64,000 nucleotides of DNA from Halomonas alimentaria (GTDB taxonomy: Bacteria; Pseudomonadota; Gammaproteobacteria; Pseudomonadales; Halomonadaceae). Every line of letters starts with the position of its first letter. Position 1 is the stretch's first letter. The position numbers and the translations under genes were made by a program. Below, piece after piece: positions 47,343 to 56,491 of this stretch. The notes under the pieces were generated by a model that searched no databases, was not told the DNA's origin, and saw only the letters and a list, made by a program, of their open reading frames with translations. The stretch lies in assembly GCF_009902005.1 (NCBI RefSeq), contig NZ_WUTT01000001.1, forward strand, positions 2,629,762-2,693,761. The letters run 5' to 3'.

Positions 47343-49808
47343 TCAGTGCAGCAGCCGGGCGTCGCCCGGCAGGGTATCGATATGCATCGGCGCCCAGTGA
47401 CGCGGCCGGGCACCGGGAAATTCCAGGCTGGCCCAGGGTCCCGCCAGGGGTGGCGCGGCACTGAGCCAGGCCACCAAGGCCTGACGAAGGCCCGCCAGGA
47501 AGCTCTCGCGCTCCGGGGTCTCCCCCATGAAGAAGGAGAAGCCGGCGTAGAAGCCGCGGGCGTAGGCATCCCAACCGGAGTAGTGGGACGCGGCCAGGCC
47601 GTGGGCTCGCTCCAGCACCCTGTCGAAGGCCGCCGACTCCAGCCAGCCCAGCTGGCGACCGGCGACCGCCAGGTCCACCGCCTGGGCCAGATCCCAGGCC
47701 GTGAGGTCGGTCTCGTTGCAGCCATCCTCGTTGTCGCGAACCCGCTGGAGACGCAGCAGGTGGGTGCGCTCCTCGTCACTGCACTCGCCGCTCTCCAGGG
47801 TGGCTATCTCAGAGGCGAGGCGGGCCGAATTGAGCGTGTAGGGGGCGTAGTTGATCTGGTACTCCTGGCGATCACCGTTCTCCAGCAGGAAGTCCAGGAA
47901 CTCGCTGAGCTCCTCGGCGGAATGCAGGCCGTAGTGGCCATCGACCCACTCGCGGATGGCCACCGCCTCACGCTCGCTCTCGCGGTGCGGCACGCTCCAG
48001 GGCGGACTGTTGAGCGGCCCCACCAGTGATAGCGCGGTAAACTGCGAGAGCCTCGGGCGGGGGCCGGGCTCACGCCACTCGTCGACCCGCCAGTCGAGCC
48101 AGTGGAACAGGCTGCCCGGGTCCTCCAGGTGCCAGCGGATCTCCAGGGCGAGAGTCGGCTGGTCCTCCTCCGGGAGCAGCGAGTCCCAGCTGACCCAGGC
48201 CTCCAGCAGGCGTCGGGAATCGGGGTAGAAGCGACACAGGGAGCCGCGCAGCGCCTCGGCCAGGGCCTCCAGCCCGTCGACATCGAAGGCCTCGCTGTCG
48301 AAGGCCATCTGCAGGTAGAAGGCGTACTTCTCTGCCATATGGATGGTCGCCGCATGATGGCTGGCCCGGCGCAGGCCATCACGCTGGGCCAGCGCGGCAG
48401 GCTCCGCCACCCCGAAGGGCGTCTCGGCCGGCGGCAGGGCTCCGTGGGCCGCATCGGCAGCGAGCTGGTTCAGGTGATGCGCCTGGGCCGGCAGCCAGTA
48501 GCGTTCCAGTGCCGCGACTCCCTCTTCGGGATGCAGGTCGAGATTCTCGGCCAGAAAACCCAGCGCATCGTCACGGCGCGCCGCGCTCACTGCCACCGGT
48601 GGTCCCTGGCGCACGGCGAGCTCCGGCTCTCGCACCGAAGCCAGTGCCAGCACCCAGTGGCGAGGATCGGCACGCCAGCCTCGCATCGCCTCGCGGGCCG
48701 GTGCCAGCCGCTCCTCGTCGACCAGCCCCTGCAGCGGCACCCGCCAGGGGCTCAGCGGCGACTGCAGCAGCAGGCGCCAGTCGCTCTCGAACGCTCCCAG
48801 CAGGTCGCGCCCATCGAACAGGCTGCGTCCGCGCTGGTAGGCCCTCGCCAGGGCCGACCAGTCGCTGTAGCGGTGCTGGATCAGGTCGGCCGCATGCAGG
48901 GCGAAGGTTTCGGCCTCCTCGGCCTCGAGCCACCCCAGGCAGGCGCCCGCCCAGGCCAGGTCCACCAGGCGCAGCCAGTCCCAGGCGGCCCACTCCAGCG
49001 GCTCGCCCTGCTCCAGTAAGGCCAGCAGGGTGCGACCGTAGCGGCGCTCGTCCGCCTCCAGCCCAGCGCACCAGGCACGACGGGCATCGTGATCCAGGGC
49101 CAACAGCCGAGTGGCATCCAGGTCCCAGCCCTGGCGGTCGCCCTGAGCTCCCAACCAGAGCAGGACCCGCAGCAGGTCCTCGCGGCTGTGCACCCGCCAG
49201 TCCTCGGCGAGCCACTCGGCCAGGCCCGCCCAGTCGTGCTCGCCGGCGGGCAGGGCCAGCACCGGGGCAAAGCCGGCACGCAGCCGCCAGGCCGCCGCGC
49301 CACCGCCGCCGGGCCAGGGTGCCTCGGGACGATCATGCACCGCCAGCCACTCGCCGAGACGCTCCCAGGTGATTCCCTCCCCCTCGTGTTCGAGCACCGC
49401 CAGCGCCTCGCAGGCATCGGCGAAGCCATCATCGCCGCGCACCCAGCCATCGGCACTGCGCGCGCGGCGCAGCGCTTCCAGCCAGGCGTCCAGGTCGCGA
49501 TGGTGGGCCACGACCTCGCCGGCCAGCCAGTGGGCCCAGGCGCGTGCCTGGGCCTCGTCCAGCCAGCCCGCGGCCGCGCCCAGGGCGGCCAGCTCGAGAG
49601 CCGCCAGCAGCCTGGCCGGGTCGGCATCGGCACCACCGGTGCCCAGTGACTCCAGCAACCGCCAGCCAAGCTCACCGCGATCGGGTACCGCCAGGATCGA
49701 CAGTCGAGCACGGGCATCTTCCGGCTCCACGCTGAGCGGGTCGGGGTCGAAGGCCCAGTCACAGAGCACCAGCTGCTGGGCCCACCAGGCGTTCAGGAGA
49801 TCGATCAA
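47343..49808 (-). CDS. Large protein with two DUF1266-like repeats
   Basis: This 821-residue soluble protein has no signal peptide and is very Trp- and Ala-rich. Two domains show the DUF1266 (YbeU/YbeR) pattern: one near residues 210-365 (AWDWLRLVDLAWAGACLGWLE … YSDWSALARAYQRGRSLF) and one near 640-800 (AWDLAQAVDLAVAGRQLGWLE … YSGWDAYARGFYAGFSFF). A third, weaker copy may lie at 65-130. The linking region (390-600) is unassigned. Family members have unknown function; in E. coli they sit beside Hsc70-type chaperone genes, but no chaperone is near here. The ATG at 49808 is the first in frame. The gene is probably real because of its intact 821-codon frame and family repeats. Confidence 0.85.
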   Translation of the reverse strand: MIDLLNAWWAQQLVLCDWAFDPDPLSVEPEDARARLSILAVPDRGELGWRLLESLGTGGADADPARLLAALELAALGAAAGWLDEAQARAWAHWLAGEVVAHHRDLDAWLEALRRARSADGWVRGDDGFADACEALAVLEHEGEGITWERLGEWLAVHDRPEAPWPGGGGAAAWRLRAGFAPVLALPAGEHDWAGLAEWLAEDWRVHSREDLLRVLLWLGAQGDRQGWDLDATRLLALDHDARRAWCAGLEADERRYGRTLLALLEQGEPLEWAAWDWLRLVDLAWAGACLGWLEAEEAETFALHAADLIQHRYSDWSALARAYQRGRSLFDGRDLLGAFESDWRLLLQSPLSPWRVPLQGLVDEERLAPAREAMRGWRADPRHWVLALASVREPELAVRQGPPVAVSAARRDDALGFLAENLDLHPEEGVAALERYWLPAQAHHLNQLAADAAHGALPPAETPFGVAEPAALAQRDGLRRASHHAATIHMAEKYAFYLQMAFDSEAFDVDGLEALAEALRGSLCRFYPDSRRLLEAWVSWDSLLPEEDQPTLALEIRWHLEDPGSLFHWLDWRVDEWREPGPRPRLSQFTALSLVGPLNSPPWSVPHRESEREAVAIREWVDGHYGLHSAEELSEFLDFLLENGDRQEYQINYAPYTLNSARLASEIATLESGECSDEERTHLLRLQRVRDNEDGCNETDLTAWDLAQAVDLAVAGRQLGWLESAAFDRVLERAHGLAASHYSGWDAYARGFYAGFSFFMGETPERESFLAGLRQALVAWLSAAPPLAGPWASLEFPGARPRHWAPMHIDTLPGDARLLH

Positions 49809-49905
49809 TGCTCACCTCGATATCAGGTCGCAAGGGCCGCTCGCAGCGGCCGGAAGATGTCGACGTGGGAGTCGTCCGGCGTCAGTGACACTGGGCGCCG
49901 TGCTG

Positions 49906-49950
49906 TCAGGGGCCATGATTTCAGGCGCCATGATTTTAGGCGCCATATTG
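49906..49950. repeat. Three tandem 15-bp repeats upstream of gabD
   Basis: Units TCAGGGGCCATGATT, TCAGGCGCCATGATT and TTAGGCGCCATATTG lie head to tail, about 140 bases before gabD. The spacing of about 1.4 helical turns and the GGCGCC core suggest a binding-site array, but a slippage origin is also possible. Confidence 0.7.
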
Positions 49951-50086
49951 TAGCGGAAAGCATCGCCGGCGCCGATGACTGGCGCGATCTTTCATCCATC
50001 ACCGTTAGCGGATGCCATCTGCTTGGCGCAGCGTTTTAAATAATGCACACTGCGTAAATTATGCCAACAACACCCCCGGAGGACCC

Positions 50087-51532
50087 ATGCCAGAGCTGCC
50101 CGATATCCTGATCCCCAAGGCCTTCATCGCCGGCGAGTGGCGCGATGCCGAGACGCGCTTCGCCGTCACGGACCCCGCCAGCGGCGAGGTGCTCGCCGAG
50201 GTACCCGACCTGGGCGCCGACGCCACCCGCGACGCCGTGGCCGCCGCCGAAGCCGCCTGGCCTGCGTGGCGGAAGCGCACCGCCAAGGAGCGGGCCAACC
50301 TGCTGCGCGGCTGGTATGACGCCATCATGGACCATCAGGAGGCACTCGCCCGGCTGATGACCCGGGAGCAGGGGAAGCCGCTGACCGAGTCCCGGGGCGA
50401 GGTGGCCTACGGCGCCTCCTTCGTGGAGTTCTACGCCGAGGAGGCCAAGCGCGTGGCCGGCGAGACCCTGCCCAGCCACGGCGTCGACAAGCGCATCCTG
50501 GTGTTCCGCGAGCCCATCGGTGTGGTGGCGGCCATCACCCCCTGGAACTTCCCGCTGGCGATGATCACCCGCAAGTGCGCCCCGGCGCTGGCCGCCGGCT
50601 GCCCGGTGGTGATCAAGCCCGCCGAGGCCACGCCGCTTACCGCCCTGGCGCTGGCACGCCTGGCCGAGCTCGTCGGCTTCCCGGCCGGAGTGATCAACGT
50701 GGTCACCGCCAGTCGCCCGGCCGAGGTCGGCGAGGTGCTGACCAGCGACCCGCGAGTACGCAAGATCTCCTTCACCGGCTCCACCCCGGTGGGCAAGAAG
50801 CTGCTCGCCCAGTGCGCCGGCACCGTCAAGAAGGCCTCCATGGAGCTGGGCGGCAATGCGCCCTTCATCGTCTTCGACGACGCCGACCTGGACGCCGCCG
50901 TGGAGGGCGCCATCGCCTCCAAGTACCGCAACTCCGGGCAGACCTGCGTGTGCACCAATCGCCTGCTGGTGCAGGACGGCGTCTACGACGCCTTCGTGGA
51001 GAAGCTGGCCGCCCGGGTGGCCGAGCTCCGGGTGGGCAGTGGTCTCGAGGAGGGCGTGGCCCAGGGGCCGCTGATCAATGCCGCGGCGGTGGAGAAGGTC
51101 GAGGCGCACATCGCCGACGCCCTGGCCAAGGGGGGGCGCCTGGTCACCGGCGGCAAGCCCCACGCCCTGGGTGGCACCTTCTTCGAACCTACGGTGATTG
51201 CCGATGTCAGCGAGGAGATGCGGGTCGCCCGCGAGGAGACCTTCGGTCCCCTGGCACCGGTGTTCCGCTTCGCGACCGAGGAGCAGGCCATCGCCATGGC
51301 CAACGCTACCGAGTTCGGCCTCGCCGCCTATTTCTACGCCCGCGACTACCGTCGCATCTGGCATGTCATGGAAGGGCTGGAGTATGGCATGGTGGCGGTG
51401 AACGAGGGGATCCTCTCCACCGAGCTGGCCCCCTTCGGCGGCGTCAAGGAGTCAGGCCTCGGGCGCGAAGGCTCCCACCACGGCCTGGATGAATATACTG
51501 AACTAAAATATGTGTGTGTCGGCGGCCTGTAA
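50087..51532 (+). CDS. gabD: Succinate-semialdehyde dehydrogenase (NADP+), GabD
   Basis: GabD oxidises succinate semialdehyde to succinate in GABA degradation. The 481-residue aldehyde dehydrogenase has the ITPWNFPLAMITRK motif, the base Glu near residue 253 in MELGGNAPFIVFDDAD and the catalytic Cys near 287 in NSGQTCVCTNR. The GGVKESGLGREG tail matches GabD. The ATG at 50087 has GGAGGA 6 bases upstream. gabT follows after 29 bases; no gabR or gabP is seen in the window. The upstream region holds tandem 15-bp repeats. Confidence 0.95.
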   Translation: MPELPDILIPKAFIAGEWRDAETRFAVTDPASGEVLAEVPDLGADATRDAVAAAEAAWPAWRKRTAKERANLLRGWYDAIMDHQEALARLMTREQGKPLTESRGEVAYGASFVEFYAEEAKRVAGETLPSHGVDKRILVFREPIGVVAAITPWNFPLAMITRKCAPALAAGCPVVIKPAEATPLTALALARLAELVGFPAGVINVVTASRPAEVGEVLTSDPRVRKISFTGSTPVGKKLLAQCAGTVKKASMELGGNAPFIVFDDADLDAAVEGAIASKYRNSGQTCVCTNRLLVQDGVYDAFVEKLAARVAELRVGSGLEEGVAQGPLINAAAVEKVEAHIADALAKGGRLVTGGKPHALGGTFFEPTVIADVSEEMRVAREETFGPLAPVFRFATEEQAIAMANATEFGLAAYFYARDYRRIWHVMEGLEYGMVAVNEGILSTELAPFGGVKESGLGREGSHHGLDEYTELKYVCVGGL

Positions 51533-51561
51533 CGTCCGCCACTCAACCACCAGGAGGCAAC

Positions 51562-52854
51562 ATGACCAACGCTGAACTCAACGACCTGAAGAAGCGCTAC
51601 GTCGCCAACGGCGCCGCCAGCCCCGCCACCCAGTTCGCCGACCGCGCCGAGAACGCCCTGATCTGGGATGCCGACGGCAACCGCATCATCGACTTCGCCG
51701 GCGGCATCGGCGTGCTCAATATCGGCCATCGCCACCCCAAGGTGGTCGAGGCGGTCAAGGCGCAGCTCGACAAGGTGATGCACACCTGCCAGACCGTGAT
51801 GCCGTACGAGGGCTACGTGAAGGTGGCCGAGCAGCTCAGCAAGGTCACCCCGGTGCGCGGCCACGCCAAGGTGATGCTGGCCAACTCCGGCGCCGAGGCG
51901 CTGGAGAACGCCGTCAAGGTCGCGCGTGCCGCCACCGGCAAGAACAACGTGATCTGCTTCGACGGCGGCTACCACGGCCGCACCTTCATGACCATGGCCA
52001 TGAACGGCAAGGTCGCCCCCTACGCCGCCGACTTCGGCAGCATGCCGGGCAACGTCTTCCGCGCGCCCTACCCGGTGCCCTACCACGGGGTCAGCGAGGA
52101 TGAGGCCCTGCGCGGCCTGAAGATGGCGCTCAAGACCGACGCCAACCCCCGCGACACCGCGGCCATCGTGCTCGAGCCGGTGCTCGGCGAGGGCGGCTTC
52201 TACCCCGCCCCGGCCAGCTTCCTCAAGGCGATCCGCGAGATCTGCGACGAGCATGGCATGCTGATGATCATCGACGAGGTGCAGTCCGGCTTCGGCCGCA
52301 CCGGCAAGATGTTCGCCATCGAGCACAGCGGTGTCGAGCCGGACATCATCACCATGGCCAAGAGCATGGCCGACGGCATGCCGATCTCCGCCGTGGTGGG
52401 TACCGACGTGCACATGGACGCCTCCGGGGCCAACTCCCTGGGCGGTACCTACACCGGTAGCCCGGTCTCCTGTGCCGCGGTGCTGGCGGTGCTGGACGTC
52501 TTCAAGGAGGAGAACATCCTCGAGAAGAGCCAGGCGCTGGGCGAGAAGCTCGGCAAGCGCTTCGAGAAGTGGCAGCAGCAGTTCGACTGCGTCGACAACG
52601 GCCGCCACATGGGCGCCATGGCCGCCATCGACCTGGTCTCCGACAAGGCCAAGCACACCCCGAATGCCGACCTGGCGGCGGCGCTTTGCAAGCGTGCCCG
52701 CGAGAAGGGGCTAATCCTGCTCTCCTGCGGCCTCTACGGCAACACCATCCGCTTCCTGATGCCCGTCACCATCGAGGACGAGGTGCTGGAAGAGGGCCTG
52801 GCCATCGTCGAGGAGTCCCTCAAGGAGCTGGTGGGCCAGCCCGCCACCGCCTGA
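51562..52854 (+). CDS. gabT: 4-aminobutyrate--2-oxoglutarate aminotransferase
   Basis: GabT moves the amino group of GABA to 2-oxoglutarate, giving succinate semialdehyde for GabD. The 430-residue class III PLP enzyme has NSGAEALENAVKVAR, the FDGGYHGRT motif, MIIDEVQSGFGRTGKM and the PLP Lys near residue 266 in ITMAKSMADGMP. CAGGAGG lies 6 bases before ATG 51562. It is cotranscribed with gabD and ends at a terminator. Confidence 0.95.
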   Translation: MTNAELNDLKKRYVANGAASPATQFADRAENALIWDADGNRIIDFAGGIGVLNIGHRHPKVVEAVKAQLDKVMHTCQTVMPYEGYVKVAEQLSKVTPVRGHAKVMLANSGAEALENAVKVARAATGKNNVICFDGGYHGRTFMTMAMNGKVAPYAADFGSMPGNVFRAPYPVPYHGVSEDEALRGLKMALKTDANPRDTAAIVLEPVLGEGGFYPAPASFLKAIREICDEHGMLMIIDEVQSGFGRTGKMFAIEHSGVEPDIITMAKSMADGMPISAVVGTDVHMDASGANSLGGTYTGSPVSCAAVLAVLDVFKEENILEKSQALGEKLGKRFEKWQQQFDCVDNGRHMGAMAAIDLVSDKAKHTPNADLAAALCKRAREKGLILLSCGLYGNTIRFLMPVTIEDEVLEEGLAIVEESLKELVGQPATA

Positions 52855-52878
52855 TCCCGGCGACCCCGCCCGACCTCA

Positions 52879-52914
52879 CCGCCCGGCCACGTGCCGGGCG
52901 GTGCTCGTTTTGAA
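52879..52914 (+). terminator. Terminator of gabDT
   Basis: An ACCGCCCGGC / GCCGGGCGGT stem with a short CACGT loop is followed by GCTCGTTTT. Confidence 0.85.
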
Positions 52915-52987
52915 CGCTCAGTATCTCCCTACTTGCATGGATAGCAGCCAGCCAGGAAGATAGCGGCGTCCACCGCGAGGCCATAGC

Positions 52988-53584
52988 GTGATACTCAGAA
53001 CCCTCTCCCTGCTGCGCTCCCTGCAGGGCGCCAGCCACACCGCCGACGAGGCCCGCGCCAGCGTGCAGCAGGCCAGCGACTATCGCTGGCTGTGCGACCA
53101 GCTGCGCCACGGCACCGTGGTCGACGAGGCGGCGCGCCTCGCCGACGGCACCCCGGCGCTGGCCGTCGCCCTCGCCTACCCTGCCACCGCGAAGCGCCTG
53201 GCCGGGGGCAGCTGGCCCGAGCCCCCCGAGGCCCGCGAGCGCTGCCACGTGGCCGGCACCCACGCCTGTCGCGCCGCTGGCGCGCCGGCCTACCGCACCC
53301 TGGAGAGCCTCTCCCGGGGTGTCGCCGAAGGCGCCATCTCCATACTGCGCGACGCCGCACGTTTCCAGTATCTGCTGGAACGCGACGCCCTCGAGCTCGC
53401 CTGGCGGCGTCCGCAGCGACTGCCGACCGGCCTCGCCGCCGCCCTTCCCGAGTCATCCGGCGCCAGCGGCTGGTTCCTGCTCACGCTGCGCGTGCCCAGC
53501 ACCACACCGCCTCCCCGCCTCACCGGGGCCTGGCTCGACGAACGCCTCGACCGCTACCGACGCATCCTGCCCAGGCCGGGCTGA
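52988..53584 (+). CDS. Hypothetical protein, 198 residues
   Basis: I do not recognise the family. The product is soluble, Ala/Arg-rich, with no signal peptide or membrane span. It includes a conserved-looking cluster GTHACRAAGAPAYRTLESLSRG (one Cys-His pair), a C-terminal LDRYRRILPRP tail and a Pro-rich patch near residue 165. The frame starts with GTG at 52988, and codon use (third-position GC) agrees with neighbours. It lies between the gabDT terminator and the sulfite dehydrogenase; no coupling is visible. Confidence 0.7.
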   Translation: MILRTLSLLRSLQGASHTADEARASVQQASDYRWLCDQLRHGTVVDEAARLADGTPALAVALAYPATAKRLAGGSWPEPPEARERCHVAGTHACRAAGAPAYRTLESLSRGVAEGAISILRDAARFQYLLERDALELAWRRPQRLPTGLAAALPESSGASGWFLLTLRVPSTTPPPRLTGAWLDERLDRYRRILPRPG

Positions 53585-53828
53585 GCCCGCGCCCGCCAGA
53601 CTGTCACCGACGCGCCCAGGGTCCACCGATACGTGCGGGCTGCGACGGCGCAAGTAAGCTGCATGCCTGGGGTGACCCCTGCACCCCGAGCGGCAATTTG
53701 CCGCAATCCTGCTAGGCTGGAATAACGTAATACCCGAGCAAGGGACGACTCCGGCACCAAAACCACAAGCACAACAAGGGGCCGGCGCCAGCGGGAAGCT
53801 GGTGTCCGGTCCCGCCAGGAGCAGCGCC

Positions 53829-55160
53829 ATGACAAAACTCCCCCCCGACACCAGGACTCGCGGCCTCCATGAGCTCTACGCCGAGGACCCCGAGGCAGCG
53901 GACCGCCTGCTGTGGAACCGCGAAGTCGACCCGGTGACCCGCCGCGGCTTCCTCAAGCGCTCGAGCCTGCTGGCCATGGCGGCCGCAGTGGGTGGCTCGA
54001 TTCCCTTTGCCGACAAGATGCCTGGCGGCCTGATCCCGGCGGCCCTCGCCCAGAGCGAGGAGCCCTTCACCCTGGAGGGCAAGGAGGGACTGACCGTCCT
54101 CAACGACCGTCCGATCAATGCCGAGACCCCGGCCCACCTGCTCGATGACGACATCACCCCGGCGAAGTACATGTTCGTGCGCAACAACGGCATCCCTCCC
54201 GAGGTGGAGAGCATCGACGCCGACACCTGGGAGCTGGAGATCGGCGGGGAATCCTGCGAGAACCCACAGACCTTCACCATCGCCGACCTCAAGGAGAAGT
54301 TCGAGCATCATACCTACCAGCTCCAGGTAGAGTGCGGTGGCAACGGACGCAGCGAGTACGTGCCCTCGGCCAGCGGCAACCAGTGGACCACCGGCGCCGT
54401 GGCCTGCCCGACCTTCACCGGCGTGCGCCTGCGCGACGTGCTGGAGGCCTGCGGGATCAAGGACGATGCCGTCTATATCGGCTACTACGGCGCCGACCGT
54501 CATGCCAGCGGCGACCCTGGCAAGGACCCGATCTCGCGCGGCGTGCCCATGTCCAAGGCCCTGGAGGACGAGTCGCTCATCGCCTGGGCGATGAACGGTG
54601 AGGACATCCCCTACCTCAACGGCTACCCCCTGCGCGTCGTCTGCGGCGGCTGGCCGGGGTCGGTCTCCGGCAAGTGGCTCAAGCGCATCGTGATCCGCAA
54701 CCAGAAGCACGATGGCACCAAGATGGGCGCCCCCTCCTACAGTGTGCCCAAGAACCCGGTCGCCCCGGGCAGCGTGGTGCCCAAAGAGGACTTCGTGACC
54801 ATCGAGTCGATGCCGGTGAAGTCGCTGGTAACCTTCCCGAAGTCCGGGATCGACCACGCCCTCGGCGAGGCCATGGAGGTGCGCGGCCATGCCTGGGCCG
54901 GCGACCTGGCCGTGAAGGAGGTGCACGTCTCCATCGACTTCGGCGCCACCTGGCAGAAGGCCGAATTGAAGGAAGCCCCCAACCGCCTGGCCTGGCAGCG
55001 CTGGACCACCGCCGTGGAGTTCCCCGAGACCGGCTACTACGAGGTATGGGCCAGGGCCACCGACGAGGAGGGGCACTCCCAGCCCATGGTGGTGCCGGGC
55101 TGGAACCCCAAGGGCTACCTCAACAACGCCTGTCACCGCATCGCGGTCCAGGTGGCCTAG
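53829..55160 (+). CDS. Molybdopterin sulfite dehydrogenase subunit (SorA/SoxC-like), Tat-exported
   Basis: The 443-residue periplasmic oxidoreductase is of the sulfite-oxidase fold. The twin-Arg motif RRGFLK is at residues 38-43 and a hydrophobic stretch ends near ALAQSEE. The Mo-ligand Cys is near residue 169 in QVECGGNGRSEY, and YGADRHASGDPGKDPISRGVPM and CGGWPGSVSGKWLKRI follow. The C-terminal Ig-like dimerisation domain follows. It should oxidise sulfite to sulfate and pass electrons to cytochrome c, whose gene is the next non-IS gene. The last base of the stop codon is also the first of the IS target flank. SoxC versus SorA cannot be settled here, since no other sox genes are present. 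Confidence 0.88.
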   Translation: MTKLPPDTRTRGLHELYAEDPEAADRLLWNREVDPVTRRGFLKRSSLLAMAAAVGGSIPFADKMPGGLIPAALAQSEEPFTLEGKEGLTVLNDRPINAETPAHLLDDDITPAKYMFVRNNGIPPEVESIDADTWELEIGGESCENPQTFTIADLKEKFEHHTYQLQVECGGNGRSEYVPSASGNQWTTGAVACPTFTGVRLRDVLEACGIKDDAVYIGYYGADRHASGDPGKDPISRGVPMSKALEDESLIAWAMNGEDIPYLNGYPLRVVCGGWPGSVSGKWLKRIVIRNQKHDGTKMGAPSYSVPKNPVAPGSVVPKEDFVTIESMPVKSLVTFPKSGIDHALGEAMEVRGHAWAGDLAVKEVHVSIDFGATWQKAELKEAPNRLAWQRWTTAVEFPETGYYEVWARATDEEGHSQPMVVPGWNPKGYLNNACHRIAVQVA

Positions 55161-56070
55161 GCTTTGTCCGAAAACTCGAATTTGCTAATGTCACCTATGC
55201 CTCAGCAGCATAGGTGAACCATGGCAGGACGCTACGAGATCTCCGACAACGGCTGGGCCCTCATCGAGGACATCGTGTCGCCGCCACAAAGGACGGGGCG
55301 CCCCCGCCGTGATGACCGCCAGGTGCTGAACGGCATCTTCTGGATCCTCTGCTCAGGCGCCAAGTGGCGCGATCTGCCGGAGCGCTACGGTCCTTGGAAG
55401 ACGGTCTATGACCGCTTCCGTCAGTGGCGAGACGATGGCACCTTCGAAGCCATCCTGGCGCGTCTCCAACTCCGCTTGCGAGAGGATGGCCTGATGGACC
55501 TGGACACTTGGATGATCGACTCAACGTCGATCCGCGCCACCCGTGCCGCCTCTGGAGGCGGCAAAAAGGGGGACACCAGGAGCCCGTAGACCATGCCCTG
55601 GGCCGCAGCCGTGGCGGTCTGACGACCAAGATCCACATGGTCTGTGATCGGCATGGATGGCCGCTGACCTTCACACTCTCTCCCGGTCAGGACTCGGATA
55701 CACGGCACTTCATCCCGGCCATGGAACACGTTCATCTGCCTGGAAACAGGGGCAGGCCACGTAAGCGCTGTCGCTACATCGTGGCGGACAAGGGTTATGA
55801 CAGCGACCCGCTTCGCCGCTACTGTGATAGGCACCGCATGAAGCCGATCATTGCCCGGCGCAAGATGAAGCGAAAACCGCGCCCTGGCGCCCCACGGGGC
55901 TTCGACAAGGTGCGCTATCGAGAACGCAACATCATCGAGCGCTGTTTCGGGTGGATTAAAGAACTGCGCCGCGTCTGCACCCGCTACGACAAGTTGGCCA
56001 GCAGCTTCAGAGCGATGGTATGCCTGGCCTGCATAGATCGCTGTCTACGTGCCGACTTTCCAGACAGAAC
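55161..56070 (+). mobile_element. IS5-family insertion sequence (IS427-like group), CTAG target duplication
   Basis: About 910 bases are bounded by imperfect inverted ends: left GCTTTGTCCGAAAACTCG and right, on the minus strand, GTTCTGTCTGGAAAGTCG, with 13 of 18 matching. CTAG flanks both sides (55157-55160 and 56071-56074) as a 4-bp target duplication, or TA if only two bases are counted. The transposase is in two overlapping frames. Before insertion the sequence would read GTGGCCTAGGAGGTAGCC, placing the sorA stop beside the next gene's Shine-Dalgarno. Confidence 0.93.
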
Positions 56071-56074
56071 CTAG
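55221..56074 (+). CDS. IS5-family transposase, OrfA/OrfB joined by -1 frameshift
   Basis: OrfA (55221-55589, 122 residues) carries the DUF4096-type N-terminal region and the first catalytic Asp in DTWMIDSTSIRAT. A C-AAA-AAG run at 55562-55568 lies where the two frames overlap and could support a -1 shift into OrfB. OrfB gives the second Asp (YIVADKGYDSD) and the Glu (IERCFGWIKELRRV), completing the DDE triad. OrfB's TAG stop at 56072-56074 is made of target-site bases, not IS sequence. The two-frame layout is normal for the IS427 group, so this is probably an active element, not a pseudogene. Confidence 0.9.
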
Positions 56075-56083
56075 GAGGTAGCC

Positions 56084-56464
56084 ATGATGCGTTTCAAGAG
56101 GCTTATCAACCCGCTGCTGGGTGTCGCGATGCTCGGCTTGCCGCTGAGCGTCGCCGCCCAGGAGAGCGACCCCGATACCGGCCTGGTGATGGCCGAGGGC
56201 TGGGAGACGGTCCGCAGCAACTGCACCGCCTGCCACTCGGCCAATCTGGTGACCCAGAACAGCGGCACTCGCAACCACTGGGAGTACCTGATCCGCTGGA
56301 TGCAGGAGACCCAGGGGCTGTGGGAGTTCCAGCCCGAGACGGAGGACACCATCCTCGACTACCTGGCCGAGTACTACGGTCCCAAGGAGGATACCCGCCG
56401 TCCGGCGCTACCGCGCACGCTGATGCCGGACAACCCCTACCCGACGGTCGCCGACTCCGGCTGA
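56084..56464 (+). CDS. Sulfite dehydrogenase cytochrome c subunit (SorB-like)
   Basis: The 126-residue precursor has a signal peptide (to about AAQ at residue 26) and a single haem motif CTACH at residues 47-51. A probable axial Met lies in LMPDNPYP near residue 115. Such cytochromes take electrons from the molybdopterin subunit. Its Shine-Dalgarno, AGGAGGT, begins at the right IS boundary, so translation should survive. The IS places it about 900 bases from its partner gene, and it may depend on read-through or an outward IS promoter. Confidence 0.85.
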   Translation: MMRFKRLINPLLGVAMLGLPLSVAAQESDPDTGLVMAEGWETVRSNCTACHSANLVTQNSGTRNHWEYLIRWMQETQGLWEFQPETEDTILDYLAEYYGPKEDTRRPALPRTLMPDNPYPTVADSG

Positions 56465-56491
56465 CGCGCCATCCACACACCGAGGCATCCA

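Noticed and set aside
53585..53828. Riboswitch or small RNA upstream of the sulfite dehydrogenase gene
   Set aside because: No recognisable conserved core or clear terminator/anti-terminator pair is visible in the 244 bases.
55221..56074. Transposase as a decayed pseudogene
   Set aside because: Two overlapping frames with an intact DDE triad, intact ends and a clean target duplication fit the normal programmed-frameshift layout of the IS427 group.
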